DNA from: Cryobacterium lactosi
Lineage (GTDB): Bacteria > Actinomycetota > Actinomycetes > Actinomycetales > Microbacteriaceae
Assembly (NCBI RefSeq): GCF_004403945.1
Contig: NZ_SOHM01000034.1
Span: 115,383-179,382, forward strand
Direction: 5' to 3'
DNA length: 64,000 nt
Positions 52,837 to 61,782 of the stretch are shown piece by piece. The notes below the pieces were generated by a model. It was not told the DNA's origin. It saw nothing but the letters and a program-made list of their open reading frames with translations, and did no database searches. Position numbers and translations under genes: made by a program. How positions within the stretch are numbered: the stretch's first letter is position 1; each line of letters begins with the position of its first letter.

Positions 52837-54131
52837 GGGTCGACGCTTTCTTGCAGCTGCTTGAGGTGTTCCCCGAGCTGGCCGCCGACCGCGGGATACG
52901 CGGGCGGCTCCGGCGGCGGCTCCGCGCCGGGAACCACGAACAGCACGGCGCCGACGGTGAACACCGCCACCAGGAGCCCGCTGAGCAGCAGCGGCCACCG
53001 GCGCGAGCGGTTCGCCGCCCTCGATTTGCGCGGTCGCTTCACCTCGGGGCGGCCGGCCGTGCGGCGGGAAGGAGCCGTGTGGTGCTCCGTCGGCTCCACG
53101 GGTAGCACGGGTGGCACTTCGCGGTGCAGAGTCGTCGGCACCTCGAGCGCCCGGGTGACGGTGAGGTCCGGCAGCAGGTCCTCCTGCACGGTGCTCAGCT
53201 GAACCGTCTCCTGGGGCACCAGGTCTTCGTGTGCCGGGTCGGCTGCGGGCATCCGGCCGGCCGAGGGCGTCAGGGCGAGCAGCCGGCCGGCGGCCTCAGC
53301 GGGCCGCAGCCGGTCTTCGGGCCGCCTCGCCGTCATCCCGGTCAGCAGTCGGCGCCAGTCCGGCCCGAGCCACTCGGGGATCTCCGGCTGCCGCTGCAAC
53401 CGGGCCAGCGCCGACTCCACGGCCGTGCCCGGGTAACTGTGTTCACCGGTGAGGCACTCCAGGAGCACCAAACCCAGGGAATACACGTCGGTGGTCGGGC
53501 CCACCGGCAGTCCGCTGGCCTGCTCGGGGCTGAGATAGCCGGCCGTGCCGACCACGGCACCGGTCTCGGTGCGGTGCGCGGCGTTGAACAGCCGGGCTAT
53601 CCCGAAGTCGGCGAGCTTGGCACGGGTGACGCGGCCCGGAAAGTCAGACGGTGCCAGCAACACGTTCGCCGGCTTGATGTCGCGGTGCGTGATGCCCAGC
53701 GAACCCATGCAGTGCAGTGCCTCACAGAGGTCGGCGCCCAGCCTGGCGACCTCTGCGGGGTCCATCGGGCCGGCCAGCAGGCGGCTGCGCAGGTCGGTGC
53801 CGTCGACGAACTCGGTCACAATGTACGACCGGGAGACCCCGTCGATCACCTCGACTCCGGCGTCGTAGAGGGTGACCAGGGCGAAATGATTGAGATGGGC
53901 CAGCACCGCCACCTCGTCGCTGTGGCGCGTCGATCCGGCACCGCCGGCGGGATCGAATCGCATCAGCTTCACGGCGACGGTGCGGCCAAGGGCCAGGTCG
54001 GCCGCCTGGTAGACAACGGCCATCCCACCCGACCCGATCAATTTGTCGAGGCGGTATCGATTCGCGAGCGTGAGTCCGAGCACAGTATCGGTTCGCGTCG
54101 GTTCGCGAATCGGCTCGGTCGAGGTAGTCAG
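52833..54131 (-). CDS. Transmembrane Ser/Thr protein kinase, first of a tandem pair
   Basis: I place the start at CTG 54131, five bases after AGGAGG, giving 432 residues; the alternative GTG at 54083 lacks a good ribosome-binding site. The kinase domain is complete: IGSGGMAVVY, VAVKLM, HRDIKPANVLL, ADFGIARLF, YLSPEQAS. A variable cytoplasmic linker leads to one helix (WPLLLSGLLVAVFTVGAVLF) and a short outside tail ending YPAVGGQLGEHLKQLQESV. No PASTA repeats. Followed by its lipoprotein gene with a four-base overlap. Paralogous to the kinase at 54750-56021. Confidence 0.9.
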   Translation of the reverse strand: MTTSTEPIREPTRTDTVLGLTLANRYRLDKLIGSGGMAVVYQAADLALGRTVAVKLMRFDPAGGAGSTRHSDEVAVLAHLNHFALVTLYDAGVEVIDGVSRSYIVTEFVDGTDLRSRLLAGPMDPAEVARLGADLCEALHCMGSLGITHRDIKPANVLLAPSDFPGRVTRAKLADFGIARLFNAAHRTETGAVVGTAGYLSPEQASGLPVGPTTDVYSLGLVLLECLTGEHSYPGTAVESALARLQRQPEIPEWLGPDWRRLLTGMTARRPEDRLRPAEAAGRLLALTPSAGRMPAADPAHEDLVPQETVQLSTVQEDLLPDLTVTRALEVPTTLHREVPPVLPVEPTEHHTAPSRRTAGRPEVKRPRKSRAANRSRRWPLLLSGLLVAVFTVGAVLFVVPGAEPPPEPPAYPAVGGQLGEHLKQLQESVDP

Positions 54132-54200
54132 GCGGGCCTCCTGATGTCTGGTCGCAGCAATTCTTTGTCAATGCCCGCCGACAGTCAAGGGTCCGCCCCT

Positions 54201-54263
54201 CCGCGAACTGTGAGTTAAGCACGCATCCGGGCGCTCGGAAGGTGCTTAGCTCACAGTTCGCGG
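54201..54263. repeat. Long inverted repeat between the two kinase modules
   Basis: Arms 54201-54222 and 54242-54263 are 22 bases each with a single mismatch and a 19-base loop. The outer ends read CCGCGAAC/GTTCGCGG. It lies after the second module's lipoprotein gene and before the first module's kinase gene, both on the minus strand. It may terminate the upstream module, though no T-run follows. Confidence 0.8.
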
Positions 54264-54270
54264 GACTTGG

Positions 54271-54753
54271 CTAGTCGCACTTGTCTTTCTTCTTGCAGTC
54301 GCCGGTGTCTTTGGCGGGCTTCTCGGGCTTGGCCGGCGCCGGGTCGTCGTCGTTGTCGTTGTCGTCGTTGTCGTCGTCGTCGTCGGTGCTGACCGGTTCG
54401 GGGGTCGAGGTCGGCACGGGTGTGCTCGCGACTATCGAGGCCGCGAGATCCGCGCCGACCAGGTCGATGGCGGCCTGGATCTCGGCCGCCCGCGCGGCTG
54501 TGACGGCGTCGGCGGCTGACGCGTCGGCCAGCGCAGTCTGCACGGTGCCCAGCTCGGTCTGCGCCGTCGCGAAGTCCCCGGCGGCGGCGGCGGAACTCAC
54601 GGCGAGCACACCGTCCTGCAGCGTGGCCGCCGCGCCGGAGTCCAGCTCGGGGGAGGCGCCCGCGCAGCCGGCGAGCAGGCTGCCGGCGAGGCCGAGGCCG
54701 GCTACCGCCAACACGAACCGGGCGCGGGATGAACGAAAGGTCCTGGCGATCAT
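54271..54753 (-). CDS. Lipoprotein partner of the second tandem kinase
   Basis: 160 residues. Signal peptide with lipobox LLAGC (Cys about residue 29), then an Ala-rich helical domain (AAAAGDFATAQTELGTVQTA, AAEIQAAIDLVGADLAASI) homologous to the other lipoprotein. A Thr/Pro stretch leads to an Asp/Asn-rich tail encoded by GTC/GTT repeats, ending in Lys/Cys-rich residues. Start ATG overlaps the kinase stop. The acidic tail could bind cations or cell-wall components. Confidence 0.83.
   Translation of the reverse strand: MIARTFRSSRARFVLAVAGLGLAGSLLAGCAGASPELDSGAAATLQDGVLAVSSAAAAGDFATAQTELGTVQTALADASAADAVTAARAAEIQAAIDLVGADLAASIVASTPVPTSTPEPVSTDDDDDNDDNDNDDDPAPAKPEKPAKDTGDCKKKDKCD
54343..54386 (-). 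repeat. GTC/GTT trinucleotide-rich tract in lipoprotein gene
   Basis: A run of GTC and GTT triplets on the plus strand, encoding Asp and Asn on the minus strand. Tracts like this can change length by slippage without shifting frame. Confidence 0.75.
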
Positions 54754-56021
54754 GGGGTCACGCTCTCTTGAAGCTGCTGGAGGTGGGTGCCGAGGTCGCC
54801 CTCCACAGCGGGGTACGCCGGGGGTTCGGGTGCTGGATCACCAGGTTGCACGAGAAAAACCAGCGCAATCACCGCGGCCAGCGCCACGAGCGCCCCTATG
54901 ATCACCGGCCGCCGGCCGATCCTGGCAGCGGAACGTCGGGGCGGCGGGGAGCCGGCCGGTGCCGGCACCGAGGTCAGGTCCGACCGCGCCGTCGCGCCCA
55001 GGCGCTCGGTCTTCGCGGTGTGCTCCGCCGCTGGGGCCACCGGCAGCAGCCGGGTCGGCTCGTCCCCGGAAACGGTCAGGCCGGCAGCCATCAGCTCGGT
55101 CGCGTCGTCGGCTGGTGCCGATTCGTCGGCGACGGATGCGGCCGTGGACCCGGCCGGGACGAGCTCGCGCAGCCGCACCGCGGCATCCGCCGACGTGAGG
55201 CGGTCGCCCGGTTCGCGGGCGGTCATGCCGGCGAGCACCGCGCACCATTCGGCGCCCAACGACTCCGGAACCTCCGGCTGGCGTTGCAGCCGGGCCATGG
55301 CCGATTCGATGGCCGTGCCCGGGTAGCTGCGCGTGGCGGTGAGGCTTTCGAGCAGCACCAGGCCGAGCGAGTAGACGTCGCTGGGCGGCCCGATCGGCTG
55401 ACCGAGGGCCTGCTCCGGGCTGAGGTAGCCTGCGGTGCCCAGCACCGAGCCGGTGCGGGTGAGGTGGGTGGCGTCGAACAGCCTGGCGATGCCGAAGTCG
55501 GCCAGTTTCGCGTGCGAGACCCGGCCGGGGAAGTCCGAGGGGGCCAGCAGTACATTGGCGGGCTTGATGTCGCGGTGGATGATCCCCTTGGCGTGCACGT
55601 AGTGCAGAGCCTCGGCCAGGTCGGCGCCCATCCTGGCCACCTCGGCGGGTGCCACCGCGCCCTCGTTGATGCGGCTGCGCAGGTCGGAGCCGTCGACGTA
55701 CTCCATCACGATGAACGACCGGGTGACGCCGTCTATGTGTTCGGTGCCGGCGTCGAAGAGGGTGACCAACGCGAAGTGGTTGAGGCTGGCGAGCACCATG
55801 ACCTCGCCGCTTTGCCGTTGCGGACCCGAATCGTCGGCGGTGTCCATCCGGAACAGCTTCAGGGCGACGGTGCGGCCCAACGCCAGGTCGGCCGCTTCGT
55901 AGACAGTGGCCATGCCGCCGGTCCCGATCAGCCTGTCGAGGCGGAACCTGTCGGCGATGACCAGCCCGATCAGGGTGTCTGACCTCGACGGATCGCGAAG
56001 CGGTTCGGTCGGTGCAGACAG
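54750..56021 (-). CDS. Transmembrane Ser/Thr protein kinase, second of a tandem pair, CTG start
   Basis: The only ATG near the front (55913) falls inside the glycine-rich loop (GTGGMATVY) and would destroy it. No ATG, GTG or TTG occurs in frame between that point and the TAG at 56127-56129. CTG at 56021, six bases after GGAGG, gives 423 residues and aligns with the CTG proposed for the sister kinase. The domain is complete: VALKLF, HRDIKPANVLL, ADFGIARLF, YLSPEQAL. A Ser/Pro/Ala linker, one helix (PVIIGALVALAAVIALVFLV) and a tail YPAVEGDLGTHLQQLQESV follow. The gene is coupled to its lipoprotein gene by ATGA. Confidence 0.85.
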   Translation of the reverse strand: MSAPTEPLRDPSRSDTLIGLVIADRFRLDRLIGTGGMATVYEAADLALGRTVALKLFRMDTADDSGPQRQSGEVMVLASLNHFALVTLFDAGTEHIDGVTRSFIVMEYVDGSDLRSRINEGAVAPAEVARMGADLAEALHYVHAKGIIHRDIKPANVLLAPSDFPGRVSHAKLADFGIARLFDATHLTRTGSVLGTAGYLSPEQALGQPIGPPSDVYSLGLVLLESLTATRSYPGTAIESAMARLQRQPEVPESLGAEWCAVLAGMTAREPGDRLTSADAAVRLRELVPAGSTAASVADESAPADDATELMAAGLTVSGDEPTRLLPVAPAAEHTAKTERLGATARSDLTSVPAPAGSPPPRRSAARIGRRPVIIGALVALAAVIALVFLVQPGDPAPEPPAYPAVEGDLGTHLQQLQESVTP

Positions 56022-56139
56022 GGCGGGCCTCCAGGGCAGTGAAATCGGGATGTTCTCGGGTCGAGGGCAATTCTCGCGGCTCGCCGGGAGCCGGTCAACG
56101 GCCAGCCGACTTGCAGCTAGAGAAGGCTAATCTACGGAT

Positions 56140-57519
56140 GTGGAAACCGTGCTGTTGTACATCTTGGGCGTAGCCGTCGTCGTCGTGGGCCTCGCGCTGT
56201 CCATCGGCCTGCACGAGATCGGCCATCTGGTGCCGGCCAAGCTGTTCGGCGTCAAAGTCACCCAGTACATGATCGGTTTCGGACCCACCATATGGTCCAA
56301 GCGCAAAGGCGAGACCGAATACGGCGTGAAGGCGCTCCCTCTGGGCGGCTACATCTCCATGATCGGCATGTTCCCGCCCGCCAAAAACGGTGCCGCGACA
56401 CGCTCGAACAGCACCGGGTTCTTCCAACAACTGGTGCAGGAGGGCGATCCGGATCCCAAGCCCGGCGCCCGGCCCACCATGATCGAGGAGGCCCGCCAGG
56501 CCAGCGCCGACACCATCGGCGAGGGCGAGGACCACCGAGCGTTCTACAAACTGCCGGTGTTCAAGCGCGTCATCATCATGCTCGGTGGCCCGTTCATGAA
56601 CCTGCTCATCGCGGTGGTGCTCTTCGCGGTGCTGCTGATGGGGTTCGGCACCACCCAGGCCAGCACCACCGTCGGCAGCGTCAGCGCCTGCGTGTTGCCG
56701 GCCACGAGCGACCGGCAGACCTGTGCGGAGGGCGACGAGGCCGCTCCGGGCGCCGCTGCCGGCCTCAAGCCCGGCGACCGTCTGGTCAGCATCGACGGCA
56801 CCGCGATCACCAGCTGGGACCAGTCCACCGCGATCATCCGGGAGTCCTCCGGCACCCCGCTGCAGGTCATCGTCGAACGGGACGGCGCCGAGCAGACGCT
56901 GGTCATCACCCCCAAACTCACCGAGCGTTACGTGACGGACGACGCCAACGAGGTCGTCACCGACGCCAACGGGGACCCGCAGACCACGGAGGTCGGCTTC
57001 GTCGGCATCGGCCCGGCCGGCGAACTCGTGCAGCAGCCCATCACCGCGGTGCTGCCCGCCGTCGGCGAGAACATCGCCGGGGTCTTCCACATGATCCTGA
57101 ACCTCCCCGAACGCCTGATCGACGTGGCCAACGCCGCATTCGGTTCGGGGGAGCGGGACCCGAACGGCCCGATCAGCGTCGTCGGCGTCGGCCGGGTGGC
57201 CGGTGAGATCGCCAGCATCGACACCATCCCGCTGCACAGCAAGGTCGCGAGCCTGCTCGGGCTGCTCGGCTCGCTGAACATCGCCCTGTTCGTCTTCAAC
57301 CTGGTGCCGCTGATGCCCCTGGACGGCGGCCACGTGGCCGGGGCACTCTGGGAAGGCATCCGTCGCTGGTTCGCGAAGTTGTTCAAGCGCCGCGACCCGG
57401 GCCCCGTCGACACGGCCAAACTGATGCCGCTCACCTTCGCCGTGGTGATCGTGCTCGGCGGTATGAGCCTGCTGCTCATGTACGCCGACATCGTCAATCC
57501 GATCAACATCTTCGGCTGA
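56140..57519 (+). CDS. rseP: Site-2 metalloprotease RseP/RasP-like
   Basis: 459 residues, GTG start. An M50 intramembrane zinc protease: catalytic HEIGH near residue 24 in the first helix, then KVTQYMIGFGPTIWSK, a PDZ domain (AAPGAAAGLKPGDRLVSIDG, about residues 205-275) and the third zinc/active-site motif NLVPLMPLDGGH near residue 388. In actinobacteria such enzymes (Rip1-like) cleave anti-sigma factors and other membrane proteins. Lies 74 bases upstream of ispG and is divergent from the kinase gene. Confidence 0.95.
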   Translation: METVLLYILGVAVVVVGLALSIGLHEIGHLVPAKLFGVKVTQYMIGFGPTIWSKRKGETEYGVKALPLGGYISMIGMFPPAKNGAATRSNSTGFFQQLVQEGDPDPKPGARPTMIEEARQASADTIGEGEDHRAFYKLPVFKRVIIMLGGPFMNLLIAVVLFAVLLMGFGTTQASTTVGSVSACVLPATSDRQTCAEGDEAAPGAAAGLKPGDRLVSIDGTAITSWDQSTAIIRESSGTPLQVIVERDGAEQTLVITPKLTERYVTDDANEVVTDANGDPQTTEVGFVGIGPAGELVQQPITAVLPAVGENIAGVFHMILNLPERLIDVANAAFGSGERDPNGPISVVGVGRVAGEIASIDTIPLHSKVASLLGLLGSLNIALFVFNLVPLMPLDGGHVAGALWEGIRRWFAKLFKRRDPGPVDTAKLMPLTFAVVIVLGGMSLLLMYADIVNPINIFG

Positions 57520-57593
57520 ACCGGCCCGGCCGGCGCCTCAACCGTTCGGGAATGGTTCAGCTTCGCGGGATAAGTCACGCGTAAGCTACATTC

Positions 57594-58754
57594 GTGGCCG
57601 CTATAAACCTGGGTACGCCCAAAGTCCCCGTAATCCTCGCTCCCCGACGCAAGTCCCGCCAGATCAAGGTCGGCAAGGTCCTCGTCGGCGGCGACGCTCA
57701 AGTCAGCGTGCAGTCGATGACAACGACTCCCACGACGAACATCAACGCGACGCTGCAGCAGATCGCCGAGCTCACCGCCTCCGGGTGTGACATCGTGCGT
57801 GTCGCCGTGCCCAGCCGCGACGACGCCGAGGCGCTGCCGATCATCGCCAAGAAGAGCCAGATCCCGGTCATCGCCGACATCCACTTCCAGCCCAGCTACG
57901 TGTACGCGGCGATCGACGCCGGCTGCGCGGCCGTGCGGGTGAACCCGGGCAACATCCGTAAGTTCGACGACCAGGTGGGCAAGATCGCCGCCGCAGCCAA
58001 GGCCGCCGGTGTCTCCATCCGCATCGGCGTCAACGCCGGTTCGCTCGAGCCCAGCCTGCTGCAGAAGTACGGCAAGGCCACCCCGGAGGCACTCGTCGAG
58101 AGCGCCGTGTGGGAAGCCAGCCTGTTCGAGGATCACGACTTCCACGACTTCAAGATCTCGGTCAAGCACAACGACCCGGTGATCATGGTCAAGGCCTACC
58201 GGCTGCTCGCCGAACGCGGCGACTGGCCGCTGCACCTCGGCGTCACCGAGGCCGGACCGTCCTTCCAGGGCACCATCAAGAGCGCCACGGCGTTCGGCAT
58301 CCTGCTCGGCGAGGGCATCGGCGACACCATCCGGGTGTCGCTCTCCGCCCCGCCCGCCGAGGAGATCAAGGTGGGCCTGCAGATTCTGCAGTCGCTGAAC
58401 CTGCGCGAACGCAAGCTCGAGATCGTCTCTTGCCCCAGCTGCGGCCGGGCCCAGGTGGATGTCTACAAGCTCGCCAACGACGTCACCGAAGGCCTGGAGG
58501 GCATGACAGTGCCGCTCCGCGTGGCCGTCATGGGCTGCGTCGTCAACGGACCGGGCGAGGCCCGCGACGCCGACCTCGGTGTGGCCTCCGGCAACGGCAA
58601 GGGCCAGATCTTCGTGCGCGGCGAGGTCATCAAGACCGTGCCGGAGTCCGAGATCGTGCAGACCCTGATCGAAGAGGCCAACCGGATGGCCGCCGAGATG
58701 CCGCCCAGCGAAGACAGCCTCGGCGCCCCCGTGGTCACGGTCGGCGCCAACTAG
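57594..58754 (+). CDS. ispG: 4-hydroxy-3-methylbut-2-enyl diphosphate synthase
   Basis: 386 residues from GTG. IspG (GcpE) converts MEcPP to HMBPP with a [4Fe-4S] cluster in the MEP isoprenoid pathway. The TIM-barrel start has [16 protein letters not shown] and [12 protein letters not shown]. Cluster Cys are in [11 protein letters not shown] and CVVNGPGEA, with the conserved Glu in the latter. Length is normal. It follows rseP and functionally links to dxr at 50135. Confidence 0.97.
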   Translation: MAAINLGTPKVPVILAPRRKSRQIKVGKVLVGGDAQVSVQSMTTTPTTNINATLQQIAELTASGCDIVRVAVPSRDDAEALPIIAKKSQIPVIADIHFQPSYVYAAIDAGCAAVRVNPGNIRKFDDQVGKIAAAAKAAGVSIRIGVNAGSLEPSLLQKYGKATPEALVESAVWEASLFEDHDFHDFKISVKHNDPVIMVKAYRLLAERGDWPLHLGVTEAGPSFQGTIKSATAFGILLGEGIGDTIRVSLSAPPAEEIKVGLQILQSLNLRERKLEIVSCPSCGRAQVDVYKLANDVTEGLEGMTVPLRVAVMGCVVNGPGEARDADLGVASGNGKGQIFVRGEVIKTVPESEIVQTLIEEANRMAAEMPPSEDSLGAPVVTVGAN

Positions 58755-58786
58755 CCGCAGGCCAGTCGCAAAACGCACCATCCCGC

Positions 58787-58875
58787 TGGTCGAGCTTGTC
58801 GACGCAGACCCGGTGACCCAGTCTGCCTGCGTCGCCACTGGTCCGTCGGCCGCGGGGTCTCGACAAGCTCGACCA
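58787..58875. repeat. Large nested inverted repeat upstream of proS
   Basis: Perfect 16-base arms (58787-58802 and 58860-58875; TGGTCGAGCTTGTCGA and its complement) enclose a second, imperfect hairpin with GACGCAGAC paired to GTCTGCCTGCGTC. It sits between ispG and proS. A fragment of the left arm and its flank (CCCGCTGGTCGAG) also occurs at 29149-29161 in the terminator after the second gabT, suggesting a dispersed element. Confidence 0.75.
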
Positions 58876-58923
58876 ACGATCTCAAGGGGATTGCGCTGTG
58901 CCCGCGCGCCGTAAAGTAGGTGC

Positions 58924-60705
58924 GTGCCTATTCGTATGTCGAACTACTTCCTCCGGACCCTTCGTGAAGACCCCTCTGATGCCGAGGTGACCAGCCACCG
59001 TCTGCTTGTGCGGGCCGGCTACATCCGTCGTCAGGCGCCGGGCATCTTCGCCTGGCTGCCGCTGGGTCTGCGCGTGAAGGCGAAGATCGAGACCATCATC
59101 CGCGAGGAGATGGCCGCCGCCGGCGCGTTCGAGGTGCACTTCCCGGCCCTGCTGCCGCGCGAGCCCTACGAGGTCACCGGTCGGTGGGACGAGTACGGCG
59201 ACGGCCTGTTCCGCCTGCAGGACCGCAAGGGTAGCGACATGTTGCTGGCCCCGACCCACGAAGAGGTCTTCACCCTGATGGTGAAGGACCTGTACAACAG
59301 CTACAAGGACCTGCCCCTGTCGATCTTCCAGATCCAGGACAAGTACCGTGACGAGGCCCGTTCCCGTGGTGGCCTGCTGCGCGGCCGCGAGTTCACCATG
59401 AAGGACGCGTACTCCTTCGACCACACCGACGCCGGCCTCGACGTGAGCTATCAGGCCCAGCGCGACGCCTACGAGCGCATCTTCACCCGCCTCGGCCTCG
59501 AGTACGTCGTGGTGCAGGCGGATGCCGGTGCGATGGGTGGTTCCAAGAGCGAAGAGTTCCTGCACCCCACCCCGGTCGGTGAAGACACCTTCGTGCGCTC
59601 TGACGGGGGCTATGCGGCCAACGTCGAGGCGTTCCGCACCCTGGCGCCCGCCGCGATCGACTTCACCGGTTTCCCGGCCGCCGAGGTGCACGACACCCCG
59701 GACACCCCCACCATCCAGACCCTGGTCGAGCGCGCCAACGCCAACCACCCGCGCCCCGACGGCCGCGAGTGGACCGCGGCGGACACGCTGAAGAACGTGG
59801 TGCTCGCGCTCGTGCAGCTCGACGGCAGCCGCGAGATCGTCGTGATCGGCGTGCCCGGCGACCGTGAGGTCGACCTCAAGCGCGTCGAGGTGGCCTTCGC
59901 CCCCGCCGAGGTGGAAGCGGCCAACGACGGCGACTTCGCCAAGCTCGACAAGATCCCCGGCCGCCCCGGCCTGGTCAAGGGCTACATCGGCCCGTGGGCT
60001 GCAACCGGCGCGATGCTGGGCGCGGAGTCGGCCACCGGCATCCGTTACCTGGTCGACCCGCGCGTGGTCGACGGCACCGAGTGGATCACCGGTGCCAACG
60101 AGTCCGGCCGCCACGTCTTCGGCCTCGTCGCCGGCCGTGACTTCGTCGCCGACGGAACCGTCGAGGCCGCAGAGGTGCGCGCCGGCGACCCGGCTCCCGA
60201 CGGCTCCGGCCCGGTGGAGCTGGCCCGCGGCATGGAGATCGGGCACGTGTTCCAGCTCGGCCGCAAGTACGCGGAATCGCTCGGACTCAAGGTGCTCGAC
60301 GAGAACGGCAAGCTCGTCACCGTGACCATGGGCTCGTACGGCATCGGTGTCACGCGTGCCCTCGCCGTGATCGCCGAACTGAACAACGACGCCAAGGGCC
60401 TGATCTGGCCCGAGGCCGTTGCCCCGTTCGACGTGCACGTGATCGCCACCGGCCGCGACGAGGTCGTCTTTACGACCAGCGAGGCCGTGACCGCCATGGT
60501 CGAGGCCTCCGGCCGCGAGGTGCTCTACGACGATCGCCGCAAGGTGTCGCCCGGCGTGAAGTTCGGCGACGCCGAGCTGATCGGTGTGCCCACCATCGTG
60601 ATCGTGGGCCGCGGCGCGGCAGACGGCATCGTGGAGCTGTGGGACCGCCGCTCGGGGGAGCGCACCCAGGTGGCCGTGACCGAGCTGGCCGCCCACTTCG
60701 ACTGA
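58924..60705 (+). CDS. proS: Prolyl-tRNA synthetase
   Basis: 593 residues, bacterial type. Class II aminoacyl-tRNA synthetase motifs are visible: [13 protein letters not shown] start, [19 protein letters not shown] motif 1 region, [18 protein letters not shown] motif 2, and [16 protein letters not shown] motif 3. An editing (INS) domain lies between motifs 2 and 3 at about residues 225-400, and the anticodon-binding domain ([12 protein letters not shown] onwards) ends the protein. Start GTG at 58924, or ATG at 58936. The gene lies before the nusA-infB operon as in many actinobacteria. Confidence 0.97.
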   Translation: MPIRMSNYFLRTLREDPSDAEVTSHRLLVRAGYIRRQAPGIFAWLPLGLRVKAKIETIIREEMAAAGAFEVHFPALLPREPYEVTGRWDEYGDGLFRLQDRKGSDMLLAPTHEEVFTLMVKDLYNSYKDLPLSIFQIQDKYRDEARSRGGLLRGREFTMKDAYSFDHTDAGLDVSYQAQRDAYERIFTRLGLEYVVVQADAGAMGGSKSEEFLHPTPVGEDTFVRSDGGYAANVEAFRTLAPAAIDFTGFPAAEVHDTPDTPTIQTLVERANANHPRPDGREWTAADTLKNVVLALVQLDGSREIVVIGVPGDREVDLKRVEVAFAPAEVEAANDGDFAKLDKIPGRPGLVKGYIGPWAATGAMLGAESATGIRYLVDPRVVDGTEWITGANESGRHVFGLVAGRDFVADGTVEAAEVRAGDPAPDGSGPVELARGMEIGHVFQLGRKYAESLGLKVLDENGKLVTVTMGSYGIGVTRALAVIAELNNDAKGLIWPEAVAPFDVHVIATGRDEVVFTTSEAVTAMVEASGREVLYDDRRKVSPGVKFGDAELIGVPTIVIVGRGAADGIVELWDRRSGERTQVAVTELAAHFD

Positions 60706-60713
60706 CCCGCACA

Positions 60714-60773
60714 CGCGAAAGCGGTCGTACGGTTGCCTCAGCCTGCTGAGATGACCGTACGACCGCTTTCGCG
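60714..60773. terminator. Perfect 20-bp inverted repeat between convergent proS and DUF1206 genes
   Basis: Arms 60714-60733 and 60754-60773 are perfectly complementary over 20 bases, and the 20-base loop itself holds a small dyad (CTCAG/CTGAG). It starts nine bases after the proS stop and ends 13 bases before the DUF1206 stop. A bidirectional terminator is the simplest reading, although no T-run is present. Confidence 0.75.
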
Positions 60774-60785
60774 AGTCGGTGCGCC

Positions 60786-61619
60786 CTAGAGCTTCGCGAA
60801 GCGGGCCCGGAAGAAGCAGTAGGCGCCGTAGGCGATCAGGCCGAGCCCCACGAGCACCAGGATCGCCACGCCGAACGGCAAGGCCGCGAGGGAGCGCAGC
60901 GCTCCGTCCAGACCCGTCGACTGGCTCGGGTCGACCGTGAAGCCCGCCACGATCACCAGGATGCCCACCACGCCCACGGCGATCCCCTTGGCGATGTACC
61001 CGGCGACGCCGAGCCCCACAGTGACGGTACCCAGGGTGCCGGCAGGCACGGCGAGGTCTTCGGTGAACTTCCGCGCGGCGCCCTTGTAGACGAAGTAGCC
61101 GCCGATCGCCAGGACGGCGATCCCGGCGGCCATGAGCAGAACCGGTCCGCCGGGCAGGGCGAGCACAGTGGCACTGGCGGATGCGGTGCTTCCGGAGGAA
61201 TCCGCTGAGCCCGTCAGCGCCACAGTCAGGGCCGTGCCGGCCACGAACAGGTACGCCACGCCCTTGCCGATCTCCTTGAGCCGGTGTCCCCAAACCTTCT
61301 TCGGATCGGTGCCAGGCACCAGGAGCGCCTGCAGGACCTGCCACAGCCCGAGGGCCGTCAGGCCGACGACGATGGTCCAGATCACAAAAATCCCGCCGGG
61401 GGACTGGGCCAGCTGCCCGAGCGCGCCGGACTGGTCGGCACTCTCGCCGCCGGCGCCGACGGCGAGGCTGATCGCGATGGCGCCGATGAGCGCGTGCAGC
61501 AGCCCGTTGACCGCATAACCGACCTTGGCCAGGGTCTTCAGTTGCGGGTTGTTGCCGGCGCTCTGGGCGGCACGTCCAGCGGAACGGGCGCCGGACTCTG
61601 CCGAAGATCGAGTATTCAT
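60786..61619 (-). CDS. DUF1206 family membrane protein
   Basis: 277 residues from the ATG at 61619; the open frame beyond that has no coding character. Three repeats of two helices each (VGYAVNGLLHALIGAIAISL, IGKGVAYLFVAGTALTVAL, VTVGLGVAGYIAKGIAVGVV) are the DUF1206 pattern. A disordered Ser/Ala/Gly N-terminus of about 25 residues precedes them. Function unknown. It is inserted, on the opposite strand, between proS and nusA. Confidence 0.9.
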   Translation of the reverse strand: MNTRSSAESGARSAGRAAQSAGNNPQLKTLAKVGYAVNGLLHALIGAIAISLAVGAGGESADQSGALGQLAQSPGGIFVIWTIVVGLTALGLWQVLQALLVPGTDPKKVWGHRLKEIGKGVAYLFVAGTALTVALTGSADSSGSTASASATVLALPGGPVLLMAAGIAVLAIGGYFVYKGAARKFTEDLAVPAGTLGTVTVGLGVAGYIAKGIAVGVVGILVIVAGFTVDPSQSTGLDGALRSLAALPFGVAILVLVGLGLIAYGAYCFFRARFAKL

Positions 61620-61782
61620 CGGGTTATCGTAACCGCGCACAGTGCCGGAGTGCCGGTCTGCGGGTGGCGAGTCCGGCCGGGTGGTGCTGACCGGGTGACG
61701 GGCGCCCGGGGATTCCGGTACCGTAGGGAGAAGCCCGCTGCGCGGTTTCGCGGCGGCAAGATCTGAATAGAGGAGGCCGGCC

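Noticed and set aside
54081..54083. GTG as start of the first tandem kinase
   Set aside because: Possible, but it lacks a ribosome-binding site and would drop an N-terminal stretch that aligns with the sister kinase. Kept as an alternative.
54343..54386. Triplet tract considered as a CRISPR-like or regulatory repeat
   Set aside because: It is a simple coding tract for Asp/Asn, with no spacers.
58882..61344. Long open frame (about 820 codons) on the minus strand
   Set aside because: It is antisense to proS and shadows the DUF1206 gene in another frame. Composition is non-protein-like.
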